A stretch of DNA of 64,000 nucleotides from Engelhardtia mirabilis (GTDB taxonomy: Bacteria > Planctomycetota > UBA1135 > GCA-002686595): assembly GCA_007751255.1 (NCBI GenBank), contig CP036296.1, positions 3,596,001-3,660,000 on the forward strand, written 5' to 3'. The notes under the pieces were generated by a model. The model was given only the letters and a program-made list of their open reading frames with translations, made no database searches and was not told where the DNA came from. This document shows positions 1-9,468 of this stretch, one piece after another. Within the stretch, counting starts at the first letter, position 1. Each line of letters opens with the position of its first letter. The position numbers and the translations under genes are program-made.

Positions 1-2
1 GC

Positions 3-1649
3 ACCGGCCACTTCGTGATCTCCGACCTCGATCGCGACTGCAACCACGAGGTCGCGTCCGCCGGCGGCGAGCAGATCGTGCGCCTCGCCGGCTGCCAAGG
101 CGTGCAAGTCGGCTTCAAGGGCGTGAAGGACAACCCCCGTGGCGTCGGCGGCATCCTGCACGTGCGCGCCGGGGACCTGTACACGCGGCGCTACCTGCGC
201 GGCGAGCCGGTGCTCGTGGGCGCGGGGGAGCGCGAGACCCTCGACGTGGTCCGCATGGTCTGGCCCAACGGCGTGATCCAGTCCGAGCTCGACGTGGGTT
301 TGTGCGGTCGGCGCGTGCTGGAGCAGATCGAAGGGCTGATCGGCTCCTGCCCCTTCCTCTACACCTGGAACGGGACCACCTACGAGTTCGTCACGGACGT
401 GATCGGCATCACGCCCCTGGGTCTGCCCATGGCGCCGGGTCAGCTCGTGCCGCCCGACCACGACGAGTACGTCCTGGTGCGCGGCGAGCAGCTCGTGCCC
501 AAGGACGGCTTCCTCGAGCTGCAGTTCACCGAGGAGCTGCGCGAGGTGACCTACCTGGACCAGGCGGAGCTGATCGCGGTGGACCATCCGGTCGGCACCG
601 AGGTCTTCCCCGACGAGCGCTTCACCTTCCCGCCCTTCCCCACGCCCCACACCCACACGGTCGAGCGCCTGGCCCTGCCGATCCGCGCCGTGGACGACCG
701 CGGCAACGACTGGACCGCTTCCCTCGCGGCCCAGGACATGGACCTGGCCAAGCCCTTCGTGCCCCACCGCGGGCAGTTCATGGGCCTGGCGGCGCCACAC
801 GCCCTCGAGCTGGAATTCGACCCGGCGGACCTCGAGGGCGCCGAAGGCCTGCGCCTGCTGATGTGCGGTTGGCTCTACTGGACCGACGCCAGCGTCAACG
901 TGGCTGCCGCGCGCCATCCGGGCTACGAGTTCATCCCGCCCATCCTGCAGGTGCCCGACGGCCAGGGCGGCTGGCGCGACGCCGGTCCGCCGATCGGCTT
1001 CCCGGCCGGCAAGACCAAGACCATGGTCGTGGACGTGGCCGGCATCCTCGACCCGGCCGACCCGCGCATCCGCATCTTCTCGACCCTGCGGCTGTACTGG
1101 GATGCGATCCGCCTGGCGACCTGCGGTGACGACACCGAGCGAGTCGAGACGCGCATCGCCGCCAGCTCCGCGAAGCTCTGGGAGCGCGGCTTCTCCTGCC
1201 CGATCTACCTCGACGGCGACGAGCGCCTGGAGTGGTTCGAGTGGGACAACACGGAATGCACGCCGCGCTGGAACCAGCACCCGGGCGACTACACGCGCTT
1301 CGGCGACGTGCTGCCCCTGGTCGAGTCGGTGGACGACATGTTCGTGATCCTGGGCGCGGGGGACGCGCTGACCCTGCGCTTCGACGCGGCGAAGTTGCCG
1401 GAGCTGCGCGAGGGTTGGCGCCGGGACTACCTGTTGTTCCTGGATGGTTGGGCCAAGGACCGTGACCCCAACACCTACGAGGCCCTATACGTGGAGCCCC
1501 TGCCCTTCCACGCCATGAGCGGCTACCCCTACGGCGCGGACGAGCACTTCCCCGATTCACCCGCGCACCGCGAGTACCAGCGCACCTGGAACACGCGCCC
1601 CGCCAAGCGTTGGATCGAGCCCCTCGCGAGTCCGTCCCTTCGACGCTAG
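3..1649 (+). CDS. C-terminal part of an ASPIC/UnbV (CRTAC1-type) secreted protein
   Basis: The gene enters from the left edge, so its start, any signal peptide and the FG-GAP/VCBS propeller usually found before this domain are not visible. About residues 40-100 fit ASPIC/UnbV: 'NPRGVGGILHV' is followed by 'VVRMVWPNGVIQ'. The remaining ~440 residues, beginning 'CPFLYTWNGTTYEFV', are rich in aromatic residues and I do not recognise a domain in them. Such proteins are exported and common in Planctomycetota and Acidobacteriota. The function is unknown; a structural or carbohydrate-binding role is only inference. Confidence 0.75.
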   Translation, partial: TGHFVISDLDRDCNHEVASAGGEQIVRLAGCQGVQVGFKGVKDNPRGVGGILHVRAGDLYTRRYLRGEPVLVGAGERETLDVVRMVWPNGVIQSELDVGLCGRRVLEQIEGLIGSCPFLYTWNGTTYEFVTDVIGITPLGLPMAPGQLVPPDHDEYVLVRGEQLVPKDGFLELQFTEELREVTYLDQAELIAVDHPVGTEVFPDERFTFPPFPTPHTHTVERLALPIRAVDDRGNDWTASLAAQDMDLAKPFVPHRGQFMGLAAPHALELEFDPADLEGAEGLRLLMCGWLYWTDASVNVAAARHPGYEFIPPILQVPDGQGGWRDAGPPIGFPAGKTKTMVVDVAGILDPADPRIRIFSTLRLYWDAIRLATCGDDTERVETRIAASSAKLWERGFSCPIYLDGDERLEWFEWDNTECTPRWNQHPGDYTRFGDVLPLVESVDDMFVILGAGDALTLRFDAAKLPELREGWRRDYLLFLDGWAKDRDPNTYEALYVEPLPFHAMSGYPYGADEHFPDSPAHREYQRTWNTRPAKRWIEPLASPSLRR

Positions 1650-1664
1650 CCCGCTCCCAGAGCC

Positions 1665-2681
1665 CTGACCACGCACCATCGCATCGCCGTCCTCGCGACG
1701 TCGGTCGCGCTCCTCGCCGCCTGCGCCGCGCCCGACCGGCGCTGGTCGGTGCGTGAGGAGAACGACCTATTCTCCAGCGGCGCCGGGCGGGACCGGGCCT
1801 ACAGCCAGGGGCTCTTGCTCGGCTGGGAGGCTGACCCCGAGGGGAGCCTGGGGCGCGGCGCGGCCGCGGTCCTGTCGCCCTTGGGGTTCCTCGATCCCCT
1901 GCCAGACGAGTCCGAGCCGGACGTCGAGCACGAGCGCACCCTGCGCGTGTTCCTGGAGCAGCGCATCTACAACCCGCGCGACCTGGACTCGATGGACTTC
2001 GTGCCCGACGAGCGCCCCTACGCCGGGATCCTGCAGCTCGGGGCCACCGCGCGCCACGCGCGCCTGGACCCCGACGCCGCGCGCCGCCGGGACTGGCTCT
2101 ACGCCTTCGAGCTGGCCCTGGGCGTCACCGGCGACTGGTCCCTGGGCGAGATCGCCCAGCGCGGGGTGCACTACGTCCTTGGCGAGGCCGACGCCGCCGG
2201 CTGGCAGTACCAGGTCGAGGAGGAGGTCATCGTCCAGACGGCCTGGGACCTGCGCAATCGGACGCTCTACGGCCGGCTGGGTGCGGCCGAGTTCGACCTC
2301 GTGTCCGGTGCCCGCCTGGAGCTGGGCACGGCCTTCACCAACGGCCAGCTCGGCGTCGAGGCGCGCGGTGGCCACAACCTGTCGCGCAACGACCGGCCCT
2401 GGCTCGGGCTGACCGACGACTTCGCCATCTGGGTCTCGAGCGGCGTGAACCTGCGCCATGCCCTGTACGACATCACGATCGACGGGAGCCTTTGGAACGA
2501 CGACCCGCAGATCTCCCTGACCCGCGAGGAGAGCATCTGGCAGTGGTGGTTTGGACTGACCACCCGCTGGCGCGGCTTCACCCTGGGCTACCGCTTCCTG
2601 CGCCAGCAGAAGGAGTACGCGCAGGAGCTGGGCCCCCACGACTGGGGCACGATCGCCCTGGGCTACCGCTACAGCTTCTGA
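1665..2681 (+). CDS. lpxR: LpxR-like outer-membrane protein (lipid A deacylase family)
   Basis: Outer-membrane beta-barrel of the LpxR/DUF2219 family, whose known members remove the 3'-acyloxyacyl chain of lipid A. Family signatures are 'REENDLFSSG' near the N terminus, 'AYSQGLLLGW' and 'DERPYAGILQ', and the chain ends in 'LGYRYSF' with the terminal aromatic typical of barrels. The first ATG/GTG in frame (GTG 1749) would remove any export signal. Reading back in frame gives a lipoprotein-like signal with lipobox 'LLAAC', starting at a CTG (1665), which I take as the start. That start is an inference. About 15 bp separate it from the preceding gene, so co-transcription is possible. Confidence 0.7.
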   Translation: MTTHHRIAVLATSVALLAACAAPDRRWSVREENDLFSSGAGRDRAYSQGLLLGWEADPEGSLGRGAAAVLSPLGFLDPLPDESEPDVEHERTLRVFLEQRIYNPRDLDSMDFVPDERPYAGILQLGATARHARLDPDAARRRDWLYAFELALGVTGDWSLGEIAQRGVHYVLGEADAAGWQYQVEEEVIVQTAWDLRNRTLYGRLGAAEFDLVSGARLELGTAFTNGQLGVEARGGHNLSRNDRPWLGLTDDFAIWVSSGVNLRHALYDITIDGSLWNDDPQISLTREESIWQWWFGLTTRWRGFTLGYRFLRQQKEYAQELGPHDWGTIALGYRYSF

Positions 2682-2785
2682 GCTCGGGGTCGGCTGCGGA
2701 GTTGCAATCTGGACGGCGGGGCTCCCGCTGCGCTCTGGGACGGGATAGTCTCGATCGAGGTCCCGAATCCCAGACTCTCCCCACC

Positions 2786-4309
2786 ATGACCCCCACCCGC
2801 GTCCTCTCCCTGGCCCTGCTCCTGGCGGCCCCCGTCGCCGCCCAGACCTCCGAACTCAGCCGTGGCGGTGGAGCCATCCCCGGCAGCGCCACCTGGAGCG
2901 TCGCCGGCGACCCCGGCCAGATCTACGCCATCGTCGTGGCCCTCGACGAGACGCCGACCGAGATCCTTCCCGGGGTCTCCTTCGCCATCTCCGACGCGCT
3001 GCTCGACCTCACCTTCACCCTGCCCGGCTTCATCGGCCTGCTGGACGGCAGCGGCAACGCCACGGCGAGCGTGCCCATGGTCGACCCGGGCCTGGCGGGC
3101 CTGGTGATCTCGGCCCAGGCGGTGACCGGGCCGACCTTTGGTTCGCCCTCGAACCTGGTGCGCACGACCCCGGCCGTCTCGGGCACCTTCGCAGCGACGG
3201 TCGAGGCCCCGGCCCTGCCGATCCTCGGCGGCGCGATCTCTCAACTGCCGAACGGCGACCTGCTCCTGGCCGGCGGCAGCGGCCCGGCGGCCCAGCGCTA
3301 CACCGACGAGCTCGAGCGCTTCGAGCTGGACGGCCTGACCTTCGGCGTGGGCCTCCTTTCCCAGGCCACGGCCCTGGCGGACGGACGCGTGCTGTTCAGC
3401 GGCGGCCTGGGCCTCGACGGCCAGCCCACCGACGCCTGCGCCGTCTTCGATCCCACCACCGGCGACACCACCGAGCTCACCATGGGCTCGCCCCGCGCCG
3501 GCCACCAGGCGACGCTCCTCAGCGACGGTCGGGTGTTCCTGACCGGCGGCTTCGGCGACGTCTCGATCGACTTCACGGCGATCTTGACCGACCCCCTCTC
3601 GGCCCTGTCGGTCTTCAACGGTCTGCTGGCCAGCACCGAGTTCTTCGACCCTGCGTCGCTGACCTTCGCGGGCGGGCCGAACATGCTCGAGCCCCGCGCC
3701 CTGCACACGGCCACGGCCCTGAACAACGGCAGCATCCTGGTCGCGGGCGGCATGACGCTGATCCCGATCCTCAACATCCCGACCGTCTCGGCCACGGCCT
3801 ACACCTACAGCACGCTCCTGGGCGTCTTCGGCCTGCCGATCTTCTTCGACGGCCCGCGCCTGGCCCACTCGGCGATCAAGATGGCCGACGGCAGCGTGAT
3901 CCTGGTCGGCGGGATCACCCTCGACCTCGAAGCCCTGATCACCTCCGGCGGCGACCTGACCCAGATCGCCATCGGCGCCCGCGACGACGTGGTGCGCTAC
4001 ACCAGCGGCCTGTTCAGCGGCGGCTTCTCGACCGTCGGCACCCTCTCGGAGCCCCGCGCCCTCTCGGGTCTGGCCCTGCTCCCCGACGGCCGCGCCCTGA
4101 TCGCCGGCGGCTTCCGCGCGACCCTCTCGTCCTCGGCCATCGACCTGGGCGCGGCGTCCTCCGCGGACCTGTACCAGGTCGGCAGCGGCGTCAGCGTGAC
4201 CGGCTCCATGGCCGGCGCGCGCACCCAGCCCCTGCTCGCCAACCTGGCGGACGGCACGGTGCTGGTGGTCGGCGGCGGGCCGAGCGACGCGGAGATCTAC
4301 CAGCCGTGA
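2786..4309 (+). CDS. Secreted Kelch-repeat protein
   Basis: Starts with a clear signal peptide (MTPTRVLSLALLLAAPVAAQ, cleavage after AAQ expected). A ~120-aa N-terminal domain is followed by repeated Kelch blades carrying the 'DGRVLFSGG', 'DGRVFLTGG', 'NGSILVAGG', 'DGSVILVGG', 'DGRALIAGG' and 'DGTVLVVGG' strands, so a six-bladed or similar propeller is likely. The 507-aa chain has no catalytic motif that I recognise. A periplasmic or surface binding role is inferred from the fold. The ATG is preceded by a pyrimidine-rich stretch without a strong Shine-Dalgarno. A strong hairpin terminator follows. Confidence 0.8.
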   Translation: MTPTRVLSLALLLAAPVAAQTSELSRGGGAIPGSATWSVAGDPGQIYAIVVALDETPTEILPGVSFAISDALLDLTFTLPGFIGLLDGSGNATASVPMVDPGLAGLVISAQAVTGPTFGSPSNLVRTTPAVSGTFAATVEAPALPILGGAISQLPNGDLLLAGGSGPAAQRYTDELERFELDGLTFGVGLLSQATALADGRVLFSGGLGLDGQPTDACAVFDPTTGDTTELTMGSPRAGHQATLLSDGRVFLTGGFGDVSIDFTAILTDPLSALSVFNGLLASTEFFDPASLTFAGGPNMLEPRALHTATALNNGSILVAGGMTLIPILNIPTVSATAYTYSTLLGVFGLPIFFDGPRLAHSAIKMADGSVILVGGITLDLEALITSGGDLTQIAIGARDDVVRYTSGLFSGGFSTVGTLSEPRALSGLALLPDGRALIAGGFRATLSSSAIDLGAASSADLYQVGSGVSVTGSMAGARTQPLLANLADGTVLVVGGGPSDAEIYQP

Positions 4310-4368
4310 GCTGATTCGAGGCACTTGCTGCCCGAGCGCGTCACAGATGCCCTCGAGACGGGCCTTTC

Positions 4369-4402
4369 GCGGGGCGCCGATCGACTTCGATCGGCGCCCC
4401 GC
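4369..4402. terminator. Bidirectional hairpin terminator
   Basis: A perfect 16-bp inverted repeat (arm GCGGGGCGCCGATCGA) with almost no loop lies between the plus-strand Kelch gene and the convergent minus-strand gene ending at 4459. There is no clear T-tract, which is common in such GC-rich genomes. Confidence 0.75.
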
Positions 4403-4458
4403 TGCGTGGGCCCCTGGCGGAGCGGCCGCGCCGCCGCTCGCGCTGAGTCCACTCGGGA

Positions 4459-5103
4459 CTAGAAGCCGCTCGGGCCGGGCATCAGGCCCTCGATGACCAG
4501 CGGAAGCAGGCCGTCCCCCGACAGGTCAACCACGGGGAGAGCCTCCGTCGAAGGCCCTTGCGCGATGGCCGCCGGCTGCTCGTCGCAGTCGTACCAGTGG
4601 CACGACTCACTGACGTACACCGAGACCTTGTGCGGTACCCCGTCCGGACCGATCCGTTCCTGCTCGCTGACGCAGGTGCGGTTCTCGACGTGCCAGACGA
4701 TCGGGCTGGGCGCGCAGGGGCCGTCCTCGAACTCGTGGATCAGCTCAGAGCTGATCAGTTCTCCGTCCGAGGAGATCTCGTACTCGAAGACGTAGGAGTA
4801 CCCGTCAGCATTCGCCGGCGGGCACCCGGTCAGTTGCTGAGTGGTGGAACACGAACCGGGCCCGGACGACGGGATCGTGACCTCGTTGACCTTCACGCCA
4901 CCCACGAGGTCGTAGGAAGAGTCGACAGCGTCGTAGCCGTCGGTCACTGCCGAGACGGACACACCAACCGCGCCGAGCGACGGCAGGGCGGTAGAAGCTG
5001 CGAGCGCGGCTGACGCCAGTGCGAGACGAAGGGACGCGAGGGGAAGACTGTGAGCTGAGAGCATGGTCGGAAAGTCGGAGTTGCCGTAGAGAGAATCGGA
5101 CAT
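4459..5103 (-). CDS. Secreted hypothetical protein, cysteine-containing
   Basis: 214 aa that I do not recognise. A hydrophobic signal-like segment (residues ~20-45, 'LRLALASAALAASTALPSLG') suggests export. The start could instead be the ATG at 5064, which gives a shorter signal peptide. The mature part contains cysteines that could form disulfides (GSCSTTQQLTGC, GPCAPS, RTCVSEQ, CHWYDCDE). The C terminus is 'EGLMPGPSGF'. It converges with the Kelch gene over a shared terminator. No function can be given. Confidence 0.6.
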   Translation of the reverse strand: MSDSLYGNSDFPTMLSAHSLPLASLRLALASAALAASTALPSLGAVGVSVSAVTDGYDAVDSSYDLVGGVKVNEVTIPSSGPGSCSTTQQLTGCPPANADGYSYVFEYEISSDGELISSELIHEFEDGPCAPSPIVWHVENRTCVSEQERIGPDGVPHKVSVYVSESCHWYDCDEQPAAIAQGPSTEALPVVDLSGDGLLPLVIEGLMPGPSGF

Positions 5104-5332
5104 GGATTCGACCTGGCGCTCCTGTCACCTGAGCACCGAAGATCAGTCCAGCAACGTCTGCTCGCGCCCCATTTGGCGTCTCAATTGCGCCAAACTTTCC
5201 CGCAGCGTCGCACGAGTGTCTCCAACCCCTCCGACGCGACGCGCGATCGCGCCGGCTGCCATCATCCACCCGGTGCAGGCCCGTCTCCTTGCCCCATGGT
5301 GCGCTCTCTGAGATCCACGAGCCACTGGCTCG

Positions 5333-6559
5333 TCAGCGACCGGCGCCCCGCTTCATGGCGTCGGTCAACGAGACTTCGACGGTCCCGCTCCAGTAGCGAT
5401 CGGCGTGCCACTGGGTCTCGATCATCTCGCTCGTGCCACGCAAGCGCAGGCTCCAGCCATCGGCACCGGCGCCTCGCCTTGCCAAGGCACCAGGTACGGG
5501 TCCGAGCGGGTCCTCCAAGCTTGGCGTGCCGAACCGATCGCGCTCGCTGCTCCAAGCGGACTGGCGGGGATGTCGCGGCAAGCGGTTGGTCGCCACGACC
5601 TCGCCGTCCTCGAGCAGCTCCGCGACGAGAGCGAGCCCTAGGCCTCGCAGCTCAGGATGGAGCTCCGTGTCCGGCTCGCACCGGATCCAGGCAAAGGCGT
5701 CCGAGTACCCGGGTCCACGTTCAGCGATGCGCAGCGACACCGCCTCGCTGACGGCCGCGTCGACTTCGGGCGTCGAAACTGGCGTCCAGGCTTCGTCGAG
5801 ACTCGCAACGACCTCGACCGAGAGGTCGAGCGTGCCTTCCCAGAGCAGCGGGTAGTCCCAGGCAGCGCAGTCGACCTTCCCGTCGTCCTCGCGATCGGCC
5901 CTGGACGCCTGCTCGAGGGCGTCCCCGTTGAAGCCGCCTCTGACCGTGACCTCGCAGGGGATCTCGTGGCGCCCGAGCGCGAGGTCGCCCAGCTCCTGGT
6001 AGGTAGCGTCCTCGAGCCCCCAGAAGTAGCCCGTCCCGCAGATCTCGGGCAGCAGGCTGCCACAGCGCGGCGCACCCAAGCGACCACCGCGCGGGTCGAC
6101 GATCACCCGCGCCATGCCGAGCCACTCGGGAGCCGTCATCGAGACGGCGAAGGGCAGATCCTGCGGCCAGCGGCGCGGCACACGCAGGACCCCGGTGTCG
6201 ACGAGCGCATGACGCCACAGCTCGTCCGACATCCGCTCGCCGCCGCGCAGGCGGTCGCGGACCTCTTCCGTCACCGGGTGCAGCGCCTGCTCGCCCCCGA
6301 TGGTCCCGCGCTCGATCCAGACCGGCGGCAGGAGGGGGATCAAGTCGGCGAGCGATAGCTCCGCGAGTCGCTCGGGTGCAGGCGGCGTGGGGTACCAGAC
6401 CGTGTCGACCGGTGCCTGCGCGGCGCCGGACTCCGCGCCGGCTTTCGGCCCGCAGCCAGCCAGACCGACCAAGCCGGCGACACCGACCAACTGGACAAGG
6501 ACCGCCTTCGCCCGAGAGAGGCCGGCCTCGTTCGACGTACCGCGTACTTGATTCGTCAT
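5333..6559 (-). CDS. Lipoprotein of an unrecognised paralogous family (copy A)
   Basis: 408-aa predicted lipoprotein with signal and lipobox 'GLAGC' (Cys36). It is a clear paralogue of the next gene upstream on the same strand. Both share 'PFAVSM', an Arg/Ile segment followed by 'L(G)xxxCGxLxPxxCG', 'LGRHE/LGRHD', a 'WEGTL/WRGTL' strand and a C-terminal 'YWSGTVEV/HWSGELEI' motif. Paired cysteines (RCGSLLPEICG) suggest a disulfide in the periplasm. The 16-bp gap to its upstream paralogue implies co-transcription after tandem duplication. I recognise no family or catalytic site. Confidence 0.65.
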   Translation of the reverse strand: MTNQVRGTSNEAGLSRAKAVLVQLVGVAGLVGLAGCGPKAGAESGAAQAPVDTVWYPTPPAPERLAELSLADLIPLLPPVWIERGTIGGEQALHPVTEEVRDRLRGGERMSDELWRHALVDTGVLRVPRRWPQDLPFAVSMTAPEWLGMARVIVDPRGGRLGAPRCGSLLPEICGTGYFWGLEDATYQELGDLALGRHEIPCEVTVRGGFNGDALEQASRADREDDGKVDCAAWDYPLLWEGTLDLSVEVVASLDEAWTPVSTPEVDAAVSEAVSLRIAERGPGYSDAFAWIRCEPDTELHPELRGLGLALVAELLEDGEVVATNRLPRHPRQSAWSSERDRFGTPSLEDPLGPVPGALARRGAGADGWSLRLRGTSEMIETQWHADRYWSGTVEVSLTDAMKRGAGR

Positions 6560-6575
6560 CGTGCTCTCTCCCCGA

Positions 6576-7661
6576 TCACTTGGGTCCCGGCTCCATCAGC
6601 TCGACCAAGGGAATCTCGAGCTCTCCGCTCCAATGGCGACGGGCGTGCCAGAGGCGCTCGAGCCCCTCGCCCGTGCCACGCACCCTCACGGACAACAGGT
6701 CGCGTGCGTCGACGTTGGTGATGAGCCCAGGATGGACCGCTTCGAGGAAGACCGAGTCTCCGGGCACGCCGAACGCGTCGAAGCTCCAGTCGGAGTTCAT
6801 GCCGTAGTCACCCACGGCCAGGCGAGCCGGCTCGCCCACCGGGAAGCCACGCCGCAGCACCTGGAGTTCGAGCGAGAGCCCCAGGTCCCGCAGCTGCGGG
6901 TGGGCGATGCTGTCCGGCTGCACCCGCAGCTGCGCCCGGGGCTGGGACCAACCCCTGTCCAAGAACTCCAGCGACAGGGCCGACCGCACCGCTCCGTCGA
7001 CGTCCGCATCCGCGACGGGCGCGATCGCCCCCGCGAGCGACTCCACCACCTCGACCTCGATCGAGAGGGTCCCGCGCCACAGCACCGGCCTCAGGGGAGC
7101 CTCGCCCCCGGGCGAGGTCCACCAACTCTCCGGTTCACTCTCCACGAGCACGTCGAACCCCAGGTCGTGACGACCGAGGGGCAGCACGCCGAGTTCCTGG
7201 CACAGCTCTTCGTGCAAGATCGACATGGAGGCGAGTCCGCACAACATGGGGCGCAAGTTGCCGCAGCTCGCATCGCCCAGCCCCTCCCGCACCGGATCGA
7301 GGCTGATCCTGATCTGCTCGCCCACGGGGAGGGCGCGCATCGAGACGGCGAAGGGCCGATCCGCGCACCAGCGCGGGTGGTAGCGCAACACCCCCTTCTC
7401 GAGCAGCAGACGGCGCCACTGGTCGTCGGGCAGACGATGTTCTCGAGCACGCGCCCAGACCTCCTCGGCGACCGGCACGAGCTGCCGCCGGCCGTCCGCG
7501 ACCGTCGACCAGTCGTCGACCCAGGGGAGCCGGTCGACCAGGCTGGCCGCGTCCAGCTCGGCGAGGTCTTCGATGACCGGGGCCGGTGCAACTTGCCCCG
7601 ACGACGCGGGAAACAGTGCGCAAAGGGTCGCGGCGACTACAGAGCAGGGGAAGGTCCACAT
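6576..7661 (-). CDS. Secreted protein of the same paralogous family (copy B)
   Basis: 361 aa with a signal peptide beginning MWTFPCSVVAATLCALFPAS. It is an exported, non-lipidated relative of the downstream copy A, sharing 'PFAVSM', 'CGNLRPMLCG', 'LGRHD', 'WRGTLSIEVEVVESL' and 'HWSGELEIPLVEL'. The start was chosen at the ATG giving the signal peptide. The frame stays open further upstream, but that extension overlaps the neighbouring transporter and looks like shadow. It probably forms a two-gene unit with copy A. Function unknown. Confidence 0.65.
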   Translation of the reverse strand: MWTFPCSVVAATLCALFPASSGQVAPAPVIEDLAELDAASLVDRLPWVDDWSTVADGRRQLVPVAEEVWARAREHRLPDDQWRRLLLEKGVLRYHPRWCADRPFAVSMRALPVGEQIRISLDPVREGLGDASCGNLRPMLCGLASMSILHEELCQELGVLPLGRHDLGFDVLVESEPESWWTSPGGEAPLRPVLWRGTLSIEVEVVESLAGAIAPVADADVDGAVRSALSLEFLDRGWSQPRAQLRVQPDSIAHPQLRDLGLSLELQVLRRGFPVGEPARLAVGDYGMNSDWSFDAFGVPGDSVFLEAVHPGLITNVDARDLLSVRVRGTGEGLERLWHARRHWSGELEIPLVELMEPGPK

Positions 7662-7801
7662 GGGTGGGTCCTCTGGTGGGCGAAATCGAGATCGGACCGC
7701 GCCGCAAGTGGCGTCGCCCAAGGCCACCATCCTGGGCCTCGCCCCGCGCTCCCACCACCGCTCTCGACGGCCATTTCTCGCCGGGCGCTTCGCGGGCGCC
7801 C

Positions 7802-8731
7802 TCAGCGCCGGCGCGTGACCAGCGCGATGCCCGTGAACATCAGCGCTGCCGCCACGATCATCAGCGGGCGGAAGTGCTCGCCGAGCAACACGATCCCCGC
7901 CGTGCCCGCGATCAGGGGCTGCACGTAGATGTAGATCGCCGTGACCGACGCCGGCACGCGCGAGAGGGCGAAGGTGTTGAGCAGGTAGCCCACCACCGTC
8001 GGGAAGGTCAGCACCAGGGCCAGTCCCCACCAGGCCACGCGCGTGTCGACCCCGCTCGGTATCAGGTCCTGACCGAGACCCAGGAACGGCGTGGCCCAGA
8101 GCGACATCACGTAGACCCAGGCGATCACCACCAGGGGCCGGTAGCGCGTCAGCAGCCGGCGCGAGAGCAGCAGGTACCCCGCGTAGCTCAGGCAGTTGCA
8201 GGCCATCAGCAGGTTGCCGAACAGGTGCTGGCGCGCGAGGTCGGGCGAGTCGCCGCGCTGCAAGAGCAGCACGATCGCGCCGCACATGGCCACGGGCACG
8301 CCGATGGCACGCTTCCAGTGCATCCGCTCGATGCGGAACGCGATCGCGAGGGCCACGGTGAAGACCGGGATCAGGGTCATGATCAGCCCCGCGTTGACCA
8401 CGGTCGAGCGCGACACGCCCTCCAGGGCCAGGAGCTGGTTCATGACCACGCCCAAGAGGCCGCACACGAACAACAGCGGCAGATCCCCACGCTTCGGAAT
8501 CGCGCCGCGACCGGCCACGGCGAAGGCCAGGCCCAAGAGCACCGCCGAGCCGACCCCGATGCGCCAGACCGCGATCGCACGAGGCTCGAGGCCCTCGAGC
8601 GCCAGCTTCACGAAGAAGGGGAACAGCCCGAAGCAGAGCTGAACGGCCACGAGGGCCAGGTGGCCGGACACGACGCTGGGCTCCGCGAGCGGCGCGGCGA
8701 CGGCCGACGGCGTCGCCGTGCGGGGTTGCAT
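7802..8731 (-). CDS. EamA/DMT-family inner-membrane transporter
   Basis: 309-aa membrane protein with about ten hydrophobic helices in two EamA halves. The first half opens 'LVAVQLCFGLFPFFVK'. The second carries 'ALSRVPASVTAIYIYVQPLIAG' (shown in part) and 'GIVLLGEHF', the typical DMT ending. Members export amino acids or other small metabolites, and the substrate cannot be read from sequence. The ATG (MQPRTAT) precedes a short cytoplasmic N terminus. The ~114-bp spacer to the divergent NUDIX gene holds the promoters. Confidence 0.85.
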   Translation of the reverse strand: MQPRTATPSAVAAPLAEPSVVSGHLALVAVQLCFGLFPFFVKLALEGLEPRAIAVWRIGVGSAVLLGLAFAVAGRGAIPKRGDLPLLFVCGLLGVVMNQLLALEGVSRSTVVNAGLIMTLIPVFTVALAIAFRIERMHWKRAIGVPVAMCGAIVLLLQRGDSPDLARQHLFGNLLMACNCLSYAGYLLLSRRLLTRYRPLVVIAWVYVMSLWATPFLGLGQDLIPSGVDTRVAWWGLALVLTFPTVVGYLLNTFALSRVPASVTAIYIYVQPLIAGTAGIVLLGEHFRPLMIVAAALMFTGIALVTRRR

Positions 8732-8845
8732 GGCGAAGAGGTTAGGACGGGGACGCCGGGACGACAGAGTCGAGCCCGGCATAACCTCGCGCCCGGAGCG
8801 ACTCGCGCCCTGGCTCCGCGGCGGGTCGGCCGCCAGGATGGCGCC

Positions 8846-9427
8846 ATGGACGACACCGACGAGCCGCGGGCGTGGACCCATCACGGAACCCGACGCGGAC
8901 CCGACCTGCGCCTGTTCCAGGTCCGCTTCGACGACCTCGAAAACCCGCGCACCGGCGAGGTGCTCGAGCGGCTGGTGCTCGAGACCCCCGACTGGGTCAA
9001 CGTGGTCGCCCTGACCCCCGAGCGCGACGTCGTCCTCGTGCGCCAGTGGCGCTTCGGCAGCCGCTCGAACACGCTCGAGATCCCCGGCGGCATGGTCGAC
9101 CCGGGCGAGGAGCACCGGGCGGCGGCCGAGCGCGAGCTGCGCGAGGAGTCCGGCTACACCGCGCAGAGCTGGCGCTACCTGGGCTCGGTCCTGCCCAACC
9201 CGGCGATCCACGACAACCGGCTCCACATGTGGCTGGCCGAGGGCTGCCGCCCGGGCGGTCCCCCCGAGCTCGACCCCGGCGAGGACATCCAGGTCCTGAC
9301 CCTGCCCCTGGCCGAGGTCCTGGAGGCCGCGACCGACGGGCGGATCGAGCACTCCCTGGTGCTCTGCGCCCTGATGCGCGTGGCGGGGCTGCGCACTCCT
9401 GGGACGGGCGCTCCGGGGTCCGTATGA
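8846..9427 (+). CDS. NUDIX hydrolase, ADP-ribose pyrophosphatase-like
   Basis: 193 aa with a complete Nudix box: 'GGMVDPGEEHRAAAE' runs directly into 'RELREESGY', fitting GX5EX7REUXEEXGU. The upstream segment 'VVLVRQWRFGSRSNTLEIPGG' (shown to family pattern) resembles the NudF/ADP-ribose branch, where an Arg-Gln-aromatic motif precedes 'EIPGG'. Expected reaction: Mg2+-dependent hydrolysis of a nucleoside diphosphate-linked metabolite such as ADP-ribose. It is divergent from the EamA gene. The next gene follows after 41 bp. Confidence 0.85.
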   Translation: MDDTDEPRAWTHHGTRRGPDLRLFQVRFDDLENPRTGEVLERLVLETPDWVNVVALTPERDVVLVRQWRFGSRSNTLEIPGGMVDPGEEHRAAAERELREESGYTAQSWRYLGSVLPNPAIHDNRLHMWLAEGCRPGGPPELDPGEDIQVLTLPLAEVLEAATDGRIEHSLVLCALMRVAGLRTPGTGAPGSV

Positions 9428-9468
9428 TCCTCCCCTGGCCTATCGGGGCGCGTCCCCCTGCCAACACG

